Shown: in pieces, positions 9,679 to 17,582 of the stretch
How the letters are laid out: each line of letters begins with the position of its first letter
Position numbering within the stretch: the first letter of the stretch is position 1
Source of the DNA: Actinernus sp. WN-2022
Taxonomy: Eukaryota; Cnidaria; Anthozoa; Actiniaria; Actinernidae
Assembly (NCBI GenBank): GCA_030867875.1
Contig: JAOWCC010000577.1
Span: 92,175,740 to 92,239,739, forward strand
DNA length: 64,000 nt
Direction of reading: 5' to 3'
The notes under the pieces: model-generated
The model's input: the letters and a program-made list of their open reading frames with translations, nothing else
Told to the model about the DNA's origin: nothing
Databases searched by the model: none
Made by a program: the position numbers and the translations under genes

Positions 9679-10299
9679 TTACCCCACTAAGCTGCCGAGT
9701 TTTTCTCGCATTTCCTTTTGCACTTCTTGCTTGAGTTCGGCTCGAACCCGATCTGGACTTTTTTCACCTATGGAAGTCTCACGACGAATTTCAGACCTCA
9801 TAGTCTCATACTTATTCGCTTCGTTCAGGATGAGACTGTATTCGGAGTCGGATATGTTTTCATCGCGTAAGGCCTTCGATACTAGATCGCGAATCGTATT
9901 GATTTTCGCCTTTGCCAACATAGTTGTCCTTTCATGCTTAGAAACCTTCATTCCTAACTTCTTAGCTCCAAGGGTCGTAGATGCTGAAATTAATCCACAT
10001 AGCCCACCAATAACTCCAAGTGGTAGACCAATCACTATTCCAACCCCAGTCAACGCTGCGCCCAATCCAGATCCAGATAAGATCACAGATAGACCTCCAG
10101 TTACCACTGCTATGCCATGAACTATTCCTTGAGAACGTGCATATTTCTTGCGCACACCTTCGTAGTGCCTTTCTTGAACTTCTATGTCCGAAAGCGTGTC
10201 TCGGATCGTTTGCAGTCTAAAGTTCTTTCCAGTGTCGTTAGCGATCTGTGGATAGATACTTGGTGCTGATGGAAACGGTTGAATCGAGTCGCCTTCCAT
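9679..10299 (-). CDS. Polinton membrane protein, 206 aa
   Basis: Starts at an ATG whose upstream 30 bp are AT-rich with a TTATATGTATAAC element. An N-terminal Pro-rich segment is followed by a basic helix. Then comes a long hydrophobic Gly-rich stretch of about residues 57-110 (VTGGLSVILSGSGLGAALTG and GIVIGLPLGVIGGLCGLISA) that can form two membrane spans, and a charged helical C-terminus. I recall proteins of this layout from cnidarian Polintons but know no function. By position with virion-type genes it may be a virion membrane or assembly protein. It is convergent with the zinc-ribbon factor and shares direction with the next gene at 10984. Confidence 0.7.
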   Translation of the reverse strand: MEGDSIQPFPSAPSIYPQIANDTGKNFRLQTIRDTLSDIEVQERHYEGVRKKYARSQGIVHGIAVVTGGLSVILSGSGLGAALTGVGIVIGLPLGVIGGLCGLISASTTLGAKKLGMKVSKHERTTMLAKAKINTIRDLVSKALRDENISDSEYSLILNEANKYETMRSEIRRETSIGEKSPDRVRAELKQEVQKEMREKLGSLVG

Positions 10300-10318
10300 T
10301 GTACGTTATACATATAAC

Positions 10319-10984
10319 TTACTCAAGCTTCAACACGTATCGTATCGATCGACCATGGAAGTCTACCACGTTGTCTTTCTCATCGCGAACAGTCAGTCGA
10401 AGGCTGCCCCGCATTGTCCCAAGAGCTCGAGTGGTTGTTGGGAGTAGTGAGGCGTATGTTGATTTTGCGAATCTTTCGCCTCGGATCTCTATCGAAGCTA
10501 GGACTTGTGATCGCTTTCCATCGAGAATTGAAAAGCTGGAATCCACCACATCACAGTGGATATATATCGTTTGGATATCATTTAACGCCAGGTCGTATCT
10601 TCCCACCCTTAGCGTTACGTTTCCATCCTCCTCTTCATTTCCTTTGATGCTAAGTAGTTTGCAGAGATTCTTACTGAACTTGATTGGTTTCATCACACTT
10701 AGGACCCAAACCCTCATAGGTAGATTTTTCACGAGTTTCACGATGCCAGCCTTGATTGCGGGCTTTAAGTATGGTTGAATGCTTTCCATATCATGGTGCC
10801 CTACAGCGATGGTGTGTGGGAACCCTATGCCTCCGGTATCCCACTCGAACGTAGCCTGTGTTTCTAGGTTCAACCAACTGTTCTCGAAAGTGACCTCAAC
10901 TAGCGAAGCGTTATTGATAAGAATTGGATCGTCGAAGTAGACCGTATGGTCGGATGATGTGGTGGTGACATTAAGGATCGTCAT
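10319..10984 (-). CDS. Penton-like minor capsid protein candidate
   Basis: A 221-aa, beta-rich protein. The N-terminus (DHTVYFDDPILINNASLVEV) and the segment IQTIYIHCDVVDSSFSI at about residues 134-150 match the style of Polinton and adintovirus penton/minor capsid proteins, in which an 'I-Y-x-Y-C-D' strand is typical. A single jelly-roll is the expected fold and the protein would occupy capsid vertices. Evidence is motif-level only. It is transcribed divergently from the 563-aa gene at 11026, across a 41-bp gap with an inverted repeat and a TATA-like centre. The length agrees with known minor capsid proteins. Confidence 0.6.
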   Translation of the reverse strand: MTILNVTTTSSDHTVYFDDPILINNASLVEVTFENSWLNLETQATFEWDTGGIGFPHTIAVGHHDMESIQPYLKPAIKAGIVKLVKNLPMRVWVLSVMKPIKFSKNLCKLLSIKGNEEEDGNVTLRVGRYDLALNDIQTIYIHCDVVDSSFSILDGKRSQVLASIEIRGERFAKSTYASLLPTTTRALGTMRGSLRLTVRDEKDNVVDFHGRSIRYVLKLE

Positions 10985-11025
10985 TATATGTTGAAGGTAT
11001 AACTATATATACGTATAGCTTCAAC
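10985..11025. promoter_or_regulatory. Divergent promoter, 41 bp
   Basis: The gap between the ATGs at 10984 (minus) and 11026 (plus) contains ATGTTGAAG and CTTCAACAT as inverted arms and AACTATATATACG in the middle. One TATA-like core seems to serve both genes. Confidence 0.55.
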
Positions 11026-12717
11026 ATGAGGAGGTCCGGAGGTCTTTTCAGTTACCACTACGAAGGGAAAGACGAAGAGGAAGAGTTCCCAACACCGAAT
11101 GCTAACATACGGTCAAAGGCTGAGAATCAAGCTAGGAGAGAGAATCAAGCTCGAATAGATAGAGAAGATGTGAAAAGTAGAGAGGTCGCAACATTGAATG
11201 CAGATCTATTAGCGAAGTTCAAGAAGAAATACCCACATGCGGATCTTCACAAGTTCTATGTCTCTACGGAAGTGAATGGTCCAGGCAAATATTCGACGAG
11301 TATTTGGTTTCGAGATGGAGATTCTAGCTATGTCGTTTACGGCGATGATGTCTCAAAGTTACCTACTACGATTCAAAAACGTATCGATAATGCGTTGTGG
11401 GATGTGCATAAAGGTTTCCCATCTACGTTGACCCTAGATAGGAGTGCGAAATATCCTATTACAGCAGTTCCTTCTACTGGACCGGCACAAGATATCGATC
11501 TCACTAATCTATGGATATATGGCACACCAACGGATAGGTTCAAAGCAGGCGTTCCAAATATATTCAAGGAGACCGTCGTAAAGCATACGACAGCAACTGA
11601 GTCCTACCATTGGTTACATGGTCCGGATTTCCACTACTGGCCTCAACAATTGAATTTCGCAACGTGGTGTGCGACTTCTGGATGTGGAGTGTCATTGTTT
11701 GATCCTATTTTCAAAACGTATCCACCAGTCGTTCAGGGGTTCCTACGATTCCATGTTTATTTCACAATACGAAGAATTCTACGTGAACTTGGTGGTACTC
11801 ATGGAGTTCCTTTACCTGGCGACCCTGCTTTCAAGCAAATGGATAACCGCTATAACGAATCAGCTCTTGAGAAATTGTGCATCGAATTTGGTATATCTCG
11901 AACACCAGATTTCCGATGGCACGGAGGTAGGAATAATGGACTAGGAGATATATTCCTTTTGTACCCGGGTCCGACAGGATACGTAAACGTCCATGGAGTC
12001 CGAAGCTATGACAAAGGTGCAACCACATGGCCTCAGAAATATAATTTATTTGCAGACCAAGGAGGTAAGGATGATCAGGGCGATCTTGTGGCCTTCATTA
12101 GGAACGATGAACATGAAGGAAAGCAATACAATTGGTTTACGCCACCAATCGGAAAGGGTTTGACAGATGTTGGATTGGGTAGGTTGAATAGATCTGTCGA
12201 GGCTTTTGGATATTGCATACTTGGTGCTCAAGCCGACTTGAACGAATCCATCATAGATATAGATAGCCATAACGTCAAGGAAAAGTTCAAGAGCTTAGTC
12301 GAAGGCGCTATTCTCGAAAACGATTTAGTAGTGAGCTACAAAAACTATCTTACTGCTATAACGAGGACACATAAGAGGCTCGATCTAGCAATAGCTCCAG
12401 GTGTGCGATTATTGCCAAGCAATCTAGTGTACTATCTTGGTAAGAAAGATGGTTATAGGAATCCAATCCCGAAAGCTACGAAAGATATGGTGCTAGGCAC
12501 TAACGACGTCAATGCAGAAGGCAACGGACACCCACATCTTCCTATGGAAGGACCACCAGATAAGAAATTGGTGCAGCCTCTCGAGAAACAAGTTCCTGTA
12601 CCAAAGGCAAAGGCAAAGGCAAAGGCAAAGGCAAAGGCTGTCGTCTCACAACATGAGATTAATCTCGCAGTGACATCCATTGCTGCAGCTGGAATCGCAT
12701 GGACGTTGTTTCGTTAA
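11026..12717 (+). CDS. 563-aa Polinton protein of unknown function
   Basis: The second largest product of the element. The N-terminal 45 residues are charged and helical. The middle (about residues 85-470) is globular with conserved-looking segments: QQLNFATWCATSGCGVSLFD, FLRFHVYFTIRRILRELGG and PGDPAFKQMDNRYNESALEK. A (Lys-Ala)n tract follows near residue 525 and the C-terminus ends in a hydrophobic span (INLAVTSIAAAGIAWTLF). I recall related proteins in cnidarian Polinton-type elements but no named domain. Pairing with the penton-like gene by a divergent promoter and the C-terminal anchor suggest a virion component. The stop overlaps that of the convergent gene ending at 12714, within the palindrome CGTTAACG. 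Confidence 0.7.
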   Translation: MRRSGGLFSYHYEGKDEEEEFPTPNANIRSKAENQARRENQARIDREDVKSREVATLNADLLAKFKKKYPHADLHKFYVSTEVNGPGKYSTSIWFRDGDSSYVVYGDDVSKLPTTIQKRIDNALWDVHKGFPSTLTLDRSAKYPITAVPSTGPAQDIDLTNLWIYGTPTDRFKAGVPNIFKETVVKHTTATESYHWLHGPDFHYWPQQLNFATWCATSGCGVSLFDPIFKTYPPVVQGFLRFHVYFTIRRILRELGGTHGVPLPGDPAFKQMDNRYNESALEKLCIEFGISRTPDFRWHGGRNNGLGDIFLLYPGPTGYVNVHGVRSYDKGATTWPQKYNLFADQGGKDDQGDLVAFIRNDEHEGKQYNWFTPPIGKGLTDVGLGRLNRSVEAFGYCILGAQADLNESIIDIDSHNVKEKFKSLVEGAILENDLVVSYKNYLTAITRTHKRLDLAIAPGVRLLPSNLVYYLGKKDGYRNPIPKATKDMVLGTNDVNAEGNGHPHLPMEGPPDKKLVQPLEKQVPVPKAKAKAKAKAKAVVSQHEINLAVTSIAAAGIAWTLFR

Positions 12718-13292
12718 CGGCGTTTGTATTGCTCCACTACGAAGACCACTGCTGCTACGATTAACAACCAAAGGTTGTTTGCTAAGACTCCAACAACGTC
12801 AGCAGCCATACTGAATATGAAACTCGCAATTGGCCCAATCATCTTAGGTAGAATCTCTTCTAACTTTTTACCTATTGCTTTTAAGGTTTTGGCAGTTGTT
12901 TTAGCTGCTGCTTTGGCAGCCTCTCCAAATCCTGGTACTATCGTGGAAACTGCCTTCGTCAGATTGGAAACTATTACACCGATCACAGTACTTACCGCAG
13001 CTACCACGCTAATTATGCTGACCCCATACTTCTTAAAGATGATTCTTATACGATCCCTAAGTGACATCCGTTCTACTATAGCTTCTTCTATTTGTTCTAG
13101 GACTGCTTGCTCCTCCTGATCGGTCTTTATTTCATTAGTAGCGTTTTCTTTCTGAGTTTCGGTAGACGTAGGGTCTTTGAGTATTTCTTCATTTCGTTCG
13201 ATCCTCCCACTCAATTGGTCTCGAGCTACTATGACTTCTTCTACCATTTCTTCCCTCGAAGGTCCTAAGACTCTTTTGAGACCTTTTCCCAT
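12714..13292 (-). CDS. Polinton coiled-coil membrane protein
   Basis: The ATG at 13292 gives 192 aa; an upstream GTG at 13310 is less likely. Residues about 15-75 are highly charged and predicted coiled coil. Next comes a hydrophobic span (YGVSIISVVAAVSTVIGVIV), an Ala/Lys amphipathic stretch (AAKAAAKTTAKTLKAIGKKL), and at the C-terminus two hydrophobic segments ending in LWLLIVAAVVFVVEQYKRR. A tail-anchored membrane protein is likely. The start lies 4 bp after the stop of the upstream minus-strand gene, so the two may share one transcript. Function unknown; a virion membrane or entry role is conceivable from position only. Confidence 0.7.
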   Translation of the reverse strand: MGKGLKRVLGPSREEMVEEVIVARDQLSGRIERNEEILKDPTSTETQKENATNEIKTDQEEQAVLEQIEEAIVERMSLRDRIRIIFKKYGVSIISVVAAVSTVIGVIVSNLTKAVSTIVPGFGEAAKAAAKTTAKTLKAIGKKLEEILPKMIGPIASFIFSMAADVVGVLANNLWLLIVAAVVFVVEQYKRR

Positions 13293-13296
13293 CTTC

Positions 13297-13818
13297 TTAT
13301 AATAACTCACCTTTCGTGGTGGTCATAGGAATCTCTTTTTCTTTACTTCCATACTCTTTGATAGCGACTCTACCATCAGACAGGGTTGCAACCTCAAGCG
13401 TGCCTCGAATTCCCACATCGTGGTATTTTTCCCAGACAGTCTCGAATATGTCCTGTCTCGCATTTTCCGATAAACCCTGTTTGAAGACTACGCCTCGATC
13501 GGTATACTTTGGGACTTTCTCTTCCTCCAGCCTCTCCAGGATTCTTTCATTTCTAGAAACGTTCGAGCCTTTCGAGTCGATGAGTTCGTCGAAGTAATCG
13601 TCATCTTCTCTAGAAAACGAGGTTTCCTGATCCTTTGGTCTAGCACCTTCTTTACCGTAGGCGCGTCTGGTTTTCATTGGGACCATTTCTCCTGACTCTT
13701 CTGGAAATGTTGCATTCCACTCCTCCTCCACATCGACAGCATCATCGTTATCGTAGTCTCCACCTCCTTCAGCTTCACCAGGTCCTTCCTCTGTGGTATC
13801 AACGTCCATGTTAAACAT
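13297..13818 (-). CDS. Acidic Polinton protein, unknown
   Basis: The frame is open upstream to 13869, but the divergent promoter lies at 13819-13843, so ATG 13818 or ATG 13809 is the likely start (173 or 170 aa). Residues 5-45 are strongly acidic with Gly-rich spacers. The rest is charged and hydrophilic, with a more ordered C-terminal part (RQDIFETVWEKYHDVG, then GTLEVATLSDGRVAIKEYG). No domain recognised. It is divergent from the capsid gene, which suggests coordinated late expression and perhaps a scaffold-like or core role; that is inference. Confidence 0.6.
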   Translation of the reverse strand: MFNMDVDTTEEGPGEAEGGGDYDNDDAVDVEEEWNATFPEESGEMVPMKTRRAYGKEGARPKDQETSFSREDDDYFDELIDSKGSNVSRNERILERLEEEKVPKYTDRGVVFKQGLSENARQDIFETVWEKYHDVGIRGTLEVATLSDGRVAIKEYGSKEKEIPMTTTKGELL

Positions 13819-13843
13819 ATCTACATATATAGTTATATTCAAC
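13819..13843. promoter_or_regulatory. Divergent promoter before capsid gene
   Basis: CTACATATATAGTTATATTC sits between the minus-strand ATG at 13818 and the plus-strand ATG at 13844. The ATATATAGTTAT core is the reverse complement of the ATAACTATATAT core seen at 10985-11025, and both plus-strand starts are preceded by TTCAAC. Confidence 0.55.
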
Positions 13844-15079
13844 ATGATCTCATTAATATTGGATCCCACACAAGTACGAAGAGAGCCTCATGCACTCAAG
13901 GCTCCACGAGACTTGTATAGGAAAACTTTCACTCGATCATCTGCCAATCCAGGTGAGACTCTATACGTAGAAGTCCCAAAGCTAGCAGAAGATGTAGTAC
14001 TAGTACCTGGTAGCTTAGCGCTATTGGGCGACATCGTACTATCTGGTGGACATGCGAATAACAGAGTCGTTTCGAACGTTGGACGCTGCTTGGTCATGCG
14101 TAGAATCTGTAGGATGGGAGCTGAAACAGTAGAAGACCTTGTCAGGCCAGACCTCCTACAAACGTACTCCGATGTATACCTATCTATGCAAGAGAGAGAA
14201 TCTAGAGTACAACAAGGCATTCAATCAGAGAACGTAAACAAGCTACGATCGAAAGCTGGTGACGCAAGTACTTCGTCTGCTGCAGACAACGCGCTCCTAG
14301 CTGCATGTGGTTCTAAGTATAGGATTCCATTAGATGTTGACATTCTGACACAACATGGAGTTCTATATCCACATGCCTTAGAAAATACAATTACATTCGA
14401 GTTGACTCTAGCGCCTGCCAACGAGGTAGTAATTGGATCGGATACGACGAAGATAGGTACGTACCAACTTACCAACATCCAACTAGAATACGAAGCAATC
14501 AGGAACGAAACGCTGGCTAGTAGTGCACTTCACAAATATGAAATAGGTACTGCATTCCTATACAACTACGCTGTTCACTTCAAAACAGTAGATATCGCTA
14601 AAACGTCCGATACTTTGATATCTCAAAACATCAATGTTCCACGACGATCCTTTGCTGGACTACTTCTACTATTCATAGATCCACCTACCATTGGCACGCG
14701 AGATAGTGAAGCATTCTCGAATCCCGATATTTCGAAGGTAGAAGTAGATGTCAATGGGATTCCCAACAGACTCTTTCCAAGCGGCATGCTTCCCCTAGAT
14801 TTCTGGGAGGCTGCAAGAGGCTGGTTTGGTACACCCAATACTTCCATGACTCCAAAGAAGTTCTTTGAAAATAGATTCGCTATCCTAATCGATTGTCGCA
14901 CAGCAAAAGATTCCACCGTTCATGGTGATGGCTTGGCACAAACCGGCAGTGGAAAGGACATCGACATTCGCATACATAGAACTGCGAAGGGAAGTGGAAA
15001 TGTGAAAATGCACATCTATGTCCTTGCGGATGCTCAGGTCACGATATTGAACAGATCTCTGCAGAGTATATTATACTGA
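13844..15079 (+). CDS. Major capsid protein candidate (double jelly-roll type)
   Basis: The ATG at 13844 lies just after the TATA-like core and gives 411 aa. The protein is beta-rich with the segment FTRSSANPGETLYVEVPKL near residues 27-45, a middle helix-rich loop (about residues 115-150), and repeated strand-type stretches such as YQLTNIQLEYEAI and INVPRRSFAGLLLLFIDPPT. This layout matches what I know of cnidarian Polinton capsid proteins, and the gene directly precedes the packaging ATPase, as in many Polintons. The product should form the icosahedral shell. At 411 aa it is at the short end for double jelly-roll proteins. The stop overlaps the ATPase start (TGATG at 15077-15081). Identity is moderately sure. 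Confidence 0.65.
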   Translation: MISLILDPTQVRREPHALKAPRDLYRKTFTRSSANPGETLYVEVPKLAEDVVLVPGSLALLGDIVLSGGHANNRVVSNVGRCLVMRRICRMGAETVEDLVRPDLLQTYSDVYLSMQERESRVQQGIQSENVNKLRSKAGDASTSSAADNALLAACGSKYRIPLDVDILTQHGVLYPHALENTITFELTLAPANEVVIGSDTTKIGTYQLTNIQLEYEAIRNETLASSALHKYEIGTAFLYNYAVHFKTVDIAKTSDTLISQNINVPRRSFAGLLLLFIDPPTIGTRDSEAFSNPDISKVEVDVNGIPNRLFPSGMLPLDFWEAARGWFGTPNTSMTPKKFFENRFAILIDCRTAKDSTVHGDGLAQTGSGKDIDIRIHRTAKGSGNVKMHIYVLADAQVTILNRSLQSILY

Positions 15080-15702
15080 TGGATTCTCTCGTAGAGCACG
15101 TACCGTTCAACGCACTCATAGTCGGTCCAACGAATTGTGGGAAGACTGCGTTTCTCATAGAACAACTTCGTGGATCATTTCGTGGTAAGTTCGATTACAT
15201 AGTACTGATTTGTCCTACGTATGCCCACAACAAAACTTATCGTGGATTTGCAAATCGAGATCCTCGTTTCTTCGTCATGTCACCACCGCAGGATGCCATC
15301 GATGCTACTTTGAGTATTTGCACAACATTTTGGTCAGGTACCAATACTCTATTGATTCTCGATGATTGCGCCGCATCGAAGGACGTCAAGAAACGAACTG
15401 ACAAGCTAGTGGACTTAGCCTTTTCTGCACGACATATAGGGCTTTCCGTTTGGGTGCTGTCCCAACAACTAACGAGCATATGTAAACCCTTCCGTGAGAA
15501 CGTAGCTATCGTAGTAGCATTCCATACAGCCTCGGCCGTAGATGGCAAAAAGATATTTGAGGATTATGGAGGCTCGCAAGAATGCAAAGAGTTACGAACG
15601 ATACTTGGATCCCATAAGTTCGCTCGCATGTGCTTCTGTCTCCGCCATCCTTTCGAGGTAGTGTTAGAGCTCCCAGCACCTACAACATATTATCATGGAT
15701 AA
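15079..15702 (+). CDS. A32-like genome-packaging ATPase
   Basis: A 207-aa FtsK/HerA-type P-loop ATPase. Walker A is GPTNCGKT at residues 16-23 and Walker B is LLILDD at residues 91-96. The sensor-like segment VWVLSQQ (about 124-130) is followed by the expected helix. It drives DNA into preformed capsids in Polintons and in viruses of this group. The gene follows the capsid gene with overlapping stop and start codons and overlaps the next gene by 8 bp, so a compact late unit is likely. Confidence 0.9.
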   Translation: MDSLVEHVPFNALIVGPTNCGKTAFLIEQLRGSFRGKFDYIVLICPTYAHNKTYRGFANRDPRFFVMSPPQDAIDATLSICTTFWSGTNTLLILDDCAASKDVKKRTDKLVDLAFSARHIGLSVWVLSQQLTSICKPFRENVAIVVAFHTASAVDGKKIFEDYGGSQECKELRTILGSHKFARMCFCLRHPFEVVLELPAPTTYYHG

Positions 15703-16234
15703 AGAAATACTCGAGATATTCGGTGAGGACGTAACAGCTCCACCACCAACCGACATAGACGTTGCATCGGACAATCGTGAATCACTTTCGATCTTAGCCG
15801 CAACAGGCGTAACGAAAGAATACTTAGGTAAGAACTTTTCTCTAGGAGACATCTCTAGACTTCCTGAGAAAGAAATAGACAAGTTGTATAGGAGGTATCA
15901 GGCCGTTCTAGCTCAGCAAGTAACGAAAGGCTTAGTCGACGGTGTGATACGTCTAGCTACCCGCCTAGTTGCCTACCTAGTACCAATAGATTCTCAAGAA
16001 GCACTGATCAAGGACCTACAAGAAGACCCTCTAGTCCGCAACGAAATCAGTGCTGCGACTGGCCTACTATCGCTCAAAGCAGGTCGCCTTGTAGCTCTAG
16101 CTAGCGTCCTATTCCACATATCTGGCCACGTAGTCATTCCTGGAACAACTGTTGAACCTCCACATATACCTACTATATCGAATCAAGATGGAAGATCAGA
16201 TAACTGCGAATCCTCCAACGACTGTACCAACTAA
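15695..16234 (+). CDS. Polinton protein, 179 aa, helical, unknown
   Basis: Starts inside the last codons of the ATPase gene. It is mainly helical, with an acidic N-terminus (EILEIFGEDV), a Leu-rich centre (LVDGVIRLATRLVAYLVP) and an Ala/Leu-rich segment before a disordered C-terminus. The last 46 bp overlap the next gene in another frame. No family recognised. Its place between ATPase and small membrane proteins points to a virion or assembly role. Confidence 0.6.
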   Translation: MDKEILEIFGEDVTAPPPTDIDVASDNRESLSILAATGVTKEYLGKNFSLGDISRLPEKEIDKLYRRYQAVLAQQVTKGLVDGVIRLATRLVAYLVPIDSQEALIKDLQEDPLVRNEISAATGLLSLKAGRLVALASVLFHISGHVVIPGTTVEPPHIPTISNQDGRSDNCESSNDCTN

Positions 16235-16529
16235 GGTAAAAAACCCAAAGCGCGTTGCAGCCGGAAAGGCACTAGCATTAAGCAACAAGCTCGCTAGAGA
16301 AGCTCAGAAGAGAGAGTTGACGCGCGAAAGCGAATCATGCAAAGAAGTCGACGTAGAGAAAGGTCGGGTCGAAAACCTGACTATCCTCGCAGTCATCGGT
16401 ACTGGCGCTACATTGTTTGGCACGTACTTTGCGTACAAGAAGTATGTAGATGGCAACACGCGAGCTGCCACCGTTAGCACGACACAACCTGCAGCTCCAG
16501 CAAAACCAACGGCACTAGACATGGAGTAA
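16188..16529 (+). CDS. Small membrane protein, 113 aa
   Basis: ATG 16188 is chosen because a TACTATATCG element lies just upstream; an open frame extends farther back without an ATG-based reason. Residues 1-60 are basic and hydrophilic (PKRVAAGKALALSNKLARE). A single membrane span lies at about residues 65-85 (LAVIGTGATLFGTYFAYKKY), then a short Ala/Thr/Pro tail. Function unknown. Confidence 0.6.
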   Translation: MEDQITANPPTTVPTKVKNPKRVAAGKALALSNKLAREAQKRELTRESESCKEVDVEKGRVENLTILAVIGTGATLFGTYFAYKKYVDGNTRAATVSTTQPAAPAKPTALDME

Positions 16530-16566
16530 CACTTAAAGACTCGAGACCATACTTATATATATAGAG

Positions 16567-16782
16567 ATGGAAAAGGAATTGATGAAGACGACAACCGATG
16601 CAGCTAAAATCGTTGGACTCGCTTCTGGTATTGGGTGGATCGTAAAAAAGACTACCAAGGAATCTATGCTTAGCGATCCTTCTTCTTCCCTAGTGAATTA
16701 CGCAAAGTGGACTGCCGTGATAATTGGTAGCTTATACGCGAAACAATATCTTGAGAAACAACTTGAGAAACCTAAATCTTGA
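16567..16782 (+). CDS. Small membrane protein, 71 aa
   Basis: Preceded by TTATATATATAGAG a few bases upstream of the ATG. Two weakly hydrophobic segments (AAKIVGLASGIGWIVKK and WTAVIIGSLYAKQYL) separated by a short polar loop, with a Lys/Glu-rich end. Similar short proteins are common near the small-gene cluster in Polintons. Function unknown. Confidence 0.6.
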   Translation: MEKELMKTTTDAAKIVGLASGIGWIVKKTTKESMLSDPSSSLVNYAKWTAVIIGSLYAKQYLEKQLEKPKS

Positions 16783-16803
16783 GAAACAAAAGATCATACC
16801 ATA

Positions 16804-17232
16804 ATGGCGGCAGCAATTGGCATGGCCATTTTCGGGGCTATATTGAATGCAACGGCATTTACTGGTGGTGGCATACTAGCTAGAATGATTGGAAAGGGTA
16901 GTAACGTAGATGCAGAACGAGAGAGACACAATAGGGCCACCGAAAAACTAGCACGTGAAATGAAAGCGTATAGAATCAAACGTCAAAAAAGATACGACTA
17001 TATACAAGAGCAGGAAGGTCTCGAACGCAACGCACACAACGATCAAAGAGATACCAACGAAGCCTTAGTGCGATCCGATAAGTTACGTAAAGAGCTAAAA
17101 CGGCTCAAAGAGATGAAAGAACCCCGCTTATCTGACTACTACGAACCCTCAAACAATCAGAAGACTGGCGAGTTGCTCTACGTTGGTGGTGGAATGCTAG
17201 GCGTTGGATACACTATTAGTAAATGGATATAG
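16804..17232 (+). CDS. Polinton protein, 142 aa, membrane plus coiled coil
   Basis: The N-terminal hydrophobic Ala/Gly-rich span (AAAIGMAIFGAILNATAFTG) is followed by a long charged helix (about residues 38-105, AERERHNRATEKLAREM), then SDYYEPSNNQKTGELLYVGG and a short hydrophobic end. I recall this layout, including the Leu-Ser-Asp-aromatic-Tyr motif before the C-terminus, from many cnidarian Polinton-like copies. The role is unknown; a virion membrane-anchored protein is possible. The tandem array starts right at its stop codon. Confidence 0.7.
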   Translation: MAAAIGMAIFGAILNATAFTGGGILARMIGKGSNVDAERERHNRATEKLAREMKAYRIKRQKRYDYIQEQEGLERNAHNDQRDTNEALVRSDKLRKELKRLKEMKEPRLSDYYEPSNNQKTGELLYVGGGMLGVGYTISKWI

Positions 17233-17482
17233 ATACTACTACTAAGCTACTACTAAGCTACTACTAAGCTACTACTAAGCTACTAGTAAGCTACTAGTAA
17301 GCTACTAGTAAGCTACTACTAAGCTACTAGTAAGCTACTAGTAAGCTACTAGTAAGCTACTACTAAGCTACTTAAGCTACTACTAAGCTACTTAAGCTAC
17401 TACTAAGCTACTACTAAGCTACTACAAAGCTACTACTAAGTTACTAGTAAGCTACTACTAAGCTACTACTAGGTTACTACTA
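17227..17482. repeat. 11-bp tandem array (TACTACTAAGC)
   Basis: About 22 copies of an 11-bp unit TACTACTAAGC, with the variant TACTAGTAAGC and a few shortened units (CTTAAGC). It lies between the 142-aa gene and hairpin 2, just before the integrase gene. Nothing of the sort occurs elsewhere in the element. Confidence 0.9.
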
Positions 17483-17552
17483 AAAAAAAAAAACGGAAAA
17501 AAAAAAAGGAAGGAATGAGGCCTGGTTCTCATTCCTTCCTTTTTTTTTTTTT
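17482..17552 (+). terminator. A/T-flanked hairpin 2
   Basis: An A-run plus GGAAGGAATGAG (about 17497-17519) pairs with CTCATTCCTTCC plus a T-run (about 17528-17552) around an 8-nt loop, giving more than 20 bp of stem. GAATGA is shared with hairpin 1. It sits 30 bp before the integrase start. Confidence 0.6.
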
Positions 17553-17582
17553 CATCTGTTGAAGGTTAGAACGTATAGATGT

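Noticed and set aside
9632..10120. Plus-strand frame of 162 codons
   Set aside because: Antisense shadow of the 206-aa membrane protein gene; Ser/Arg-rich with no domain.
12724..13119. Plus-strand frame of 131 codons
   Set aside because: Antisense shadow of the coiled-coil membrane protein gene.
17227..17482. CRISPR-like array
   Set aside because: Contiguous 11-bp units without spacers, in an animal genome; a simple tandem repeat.
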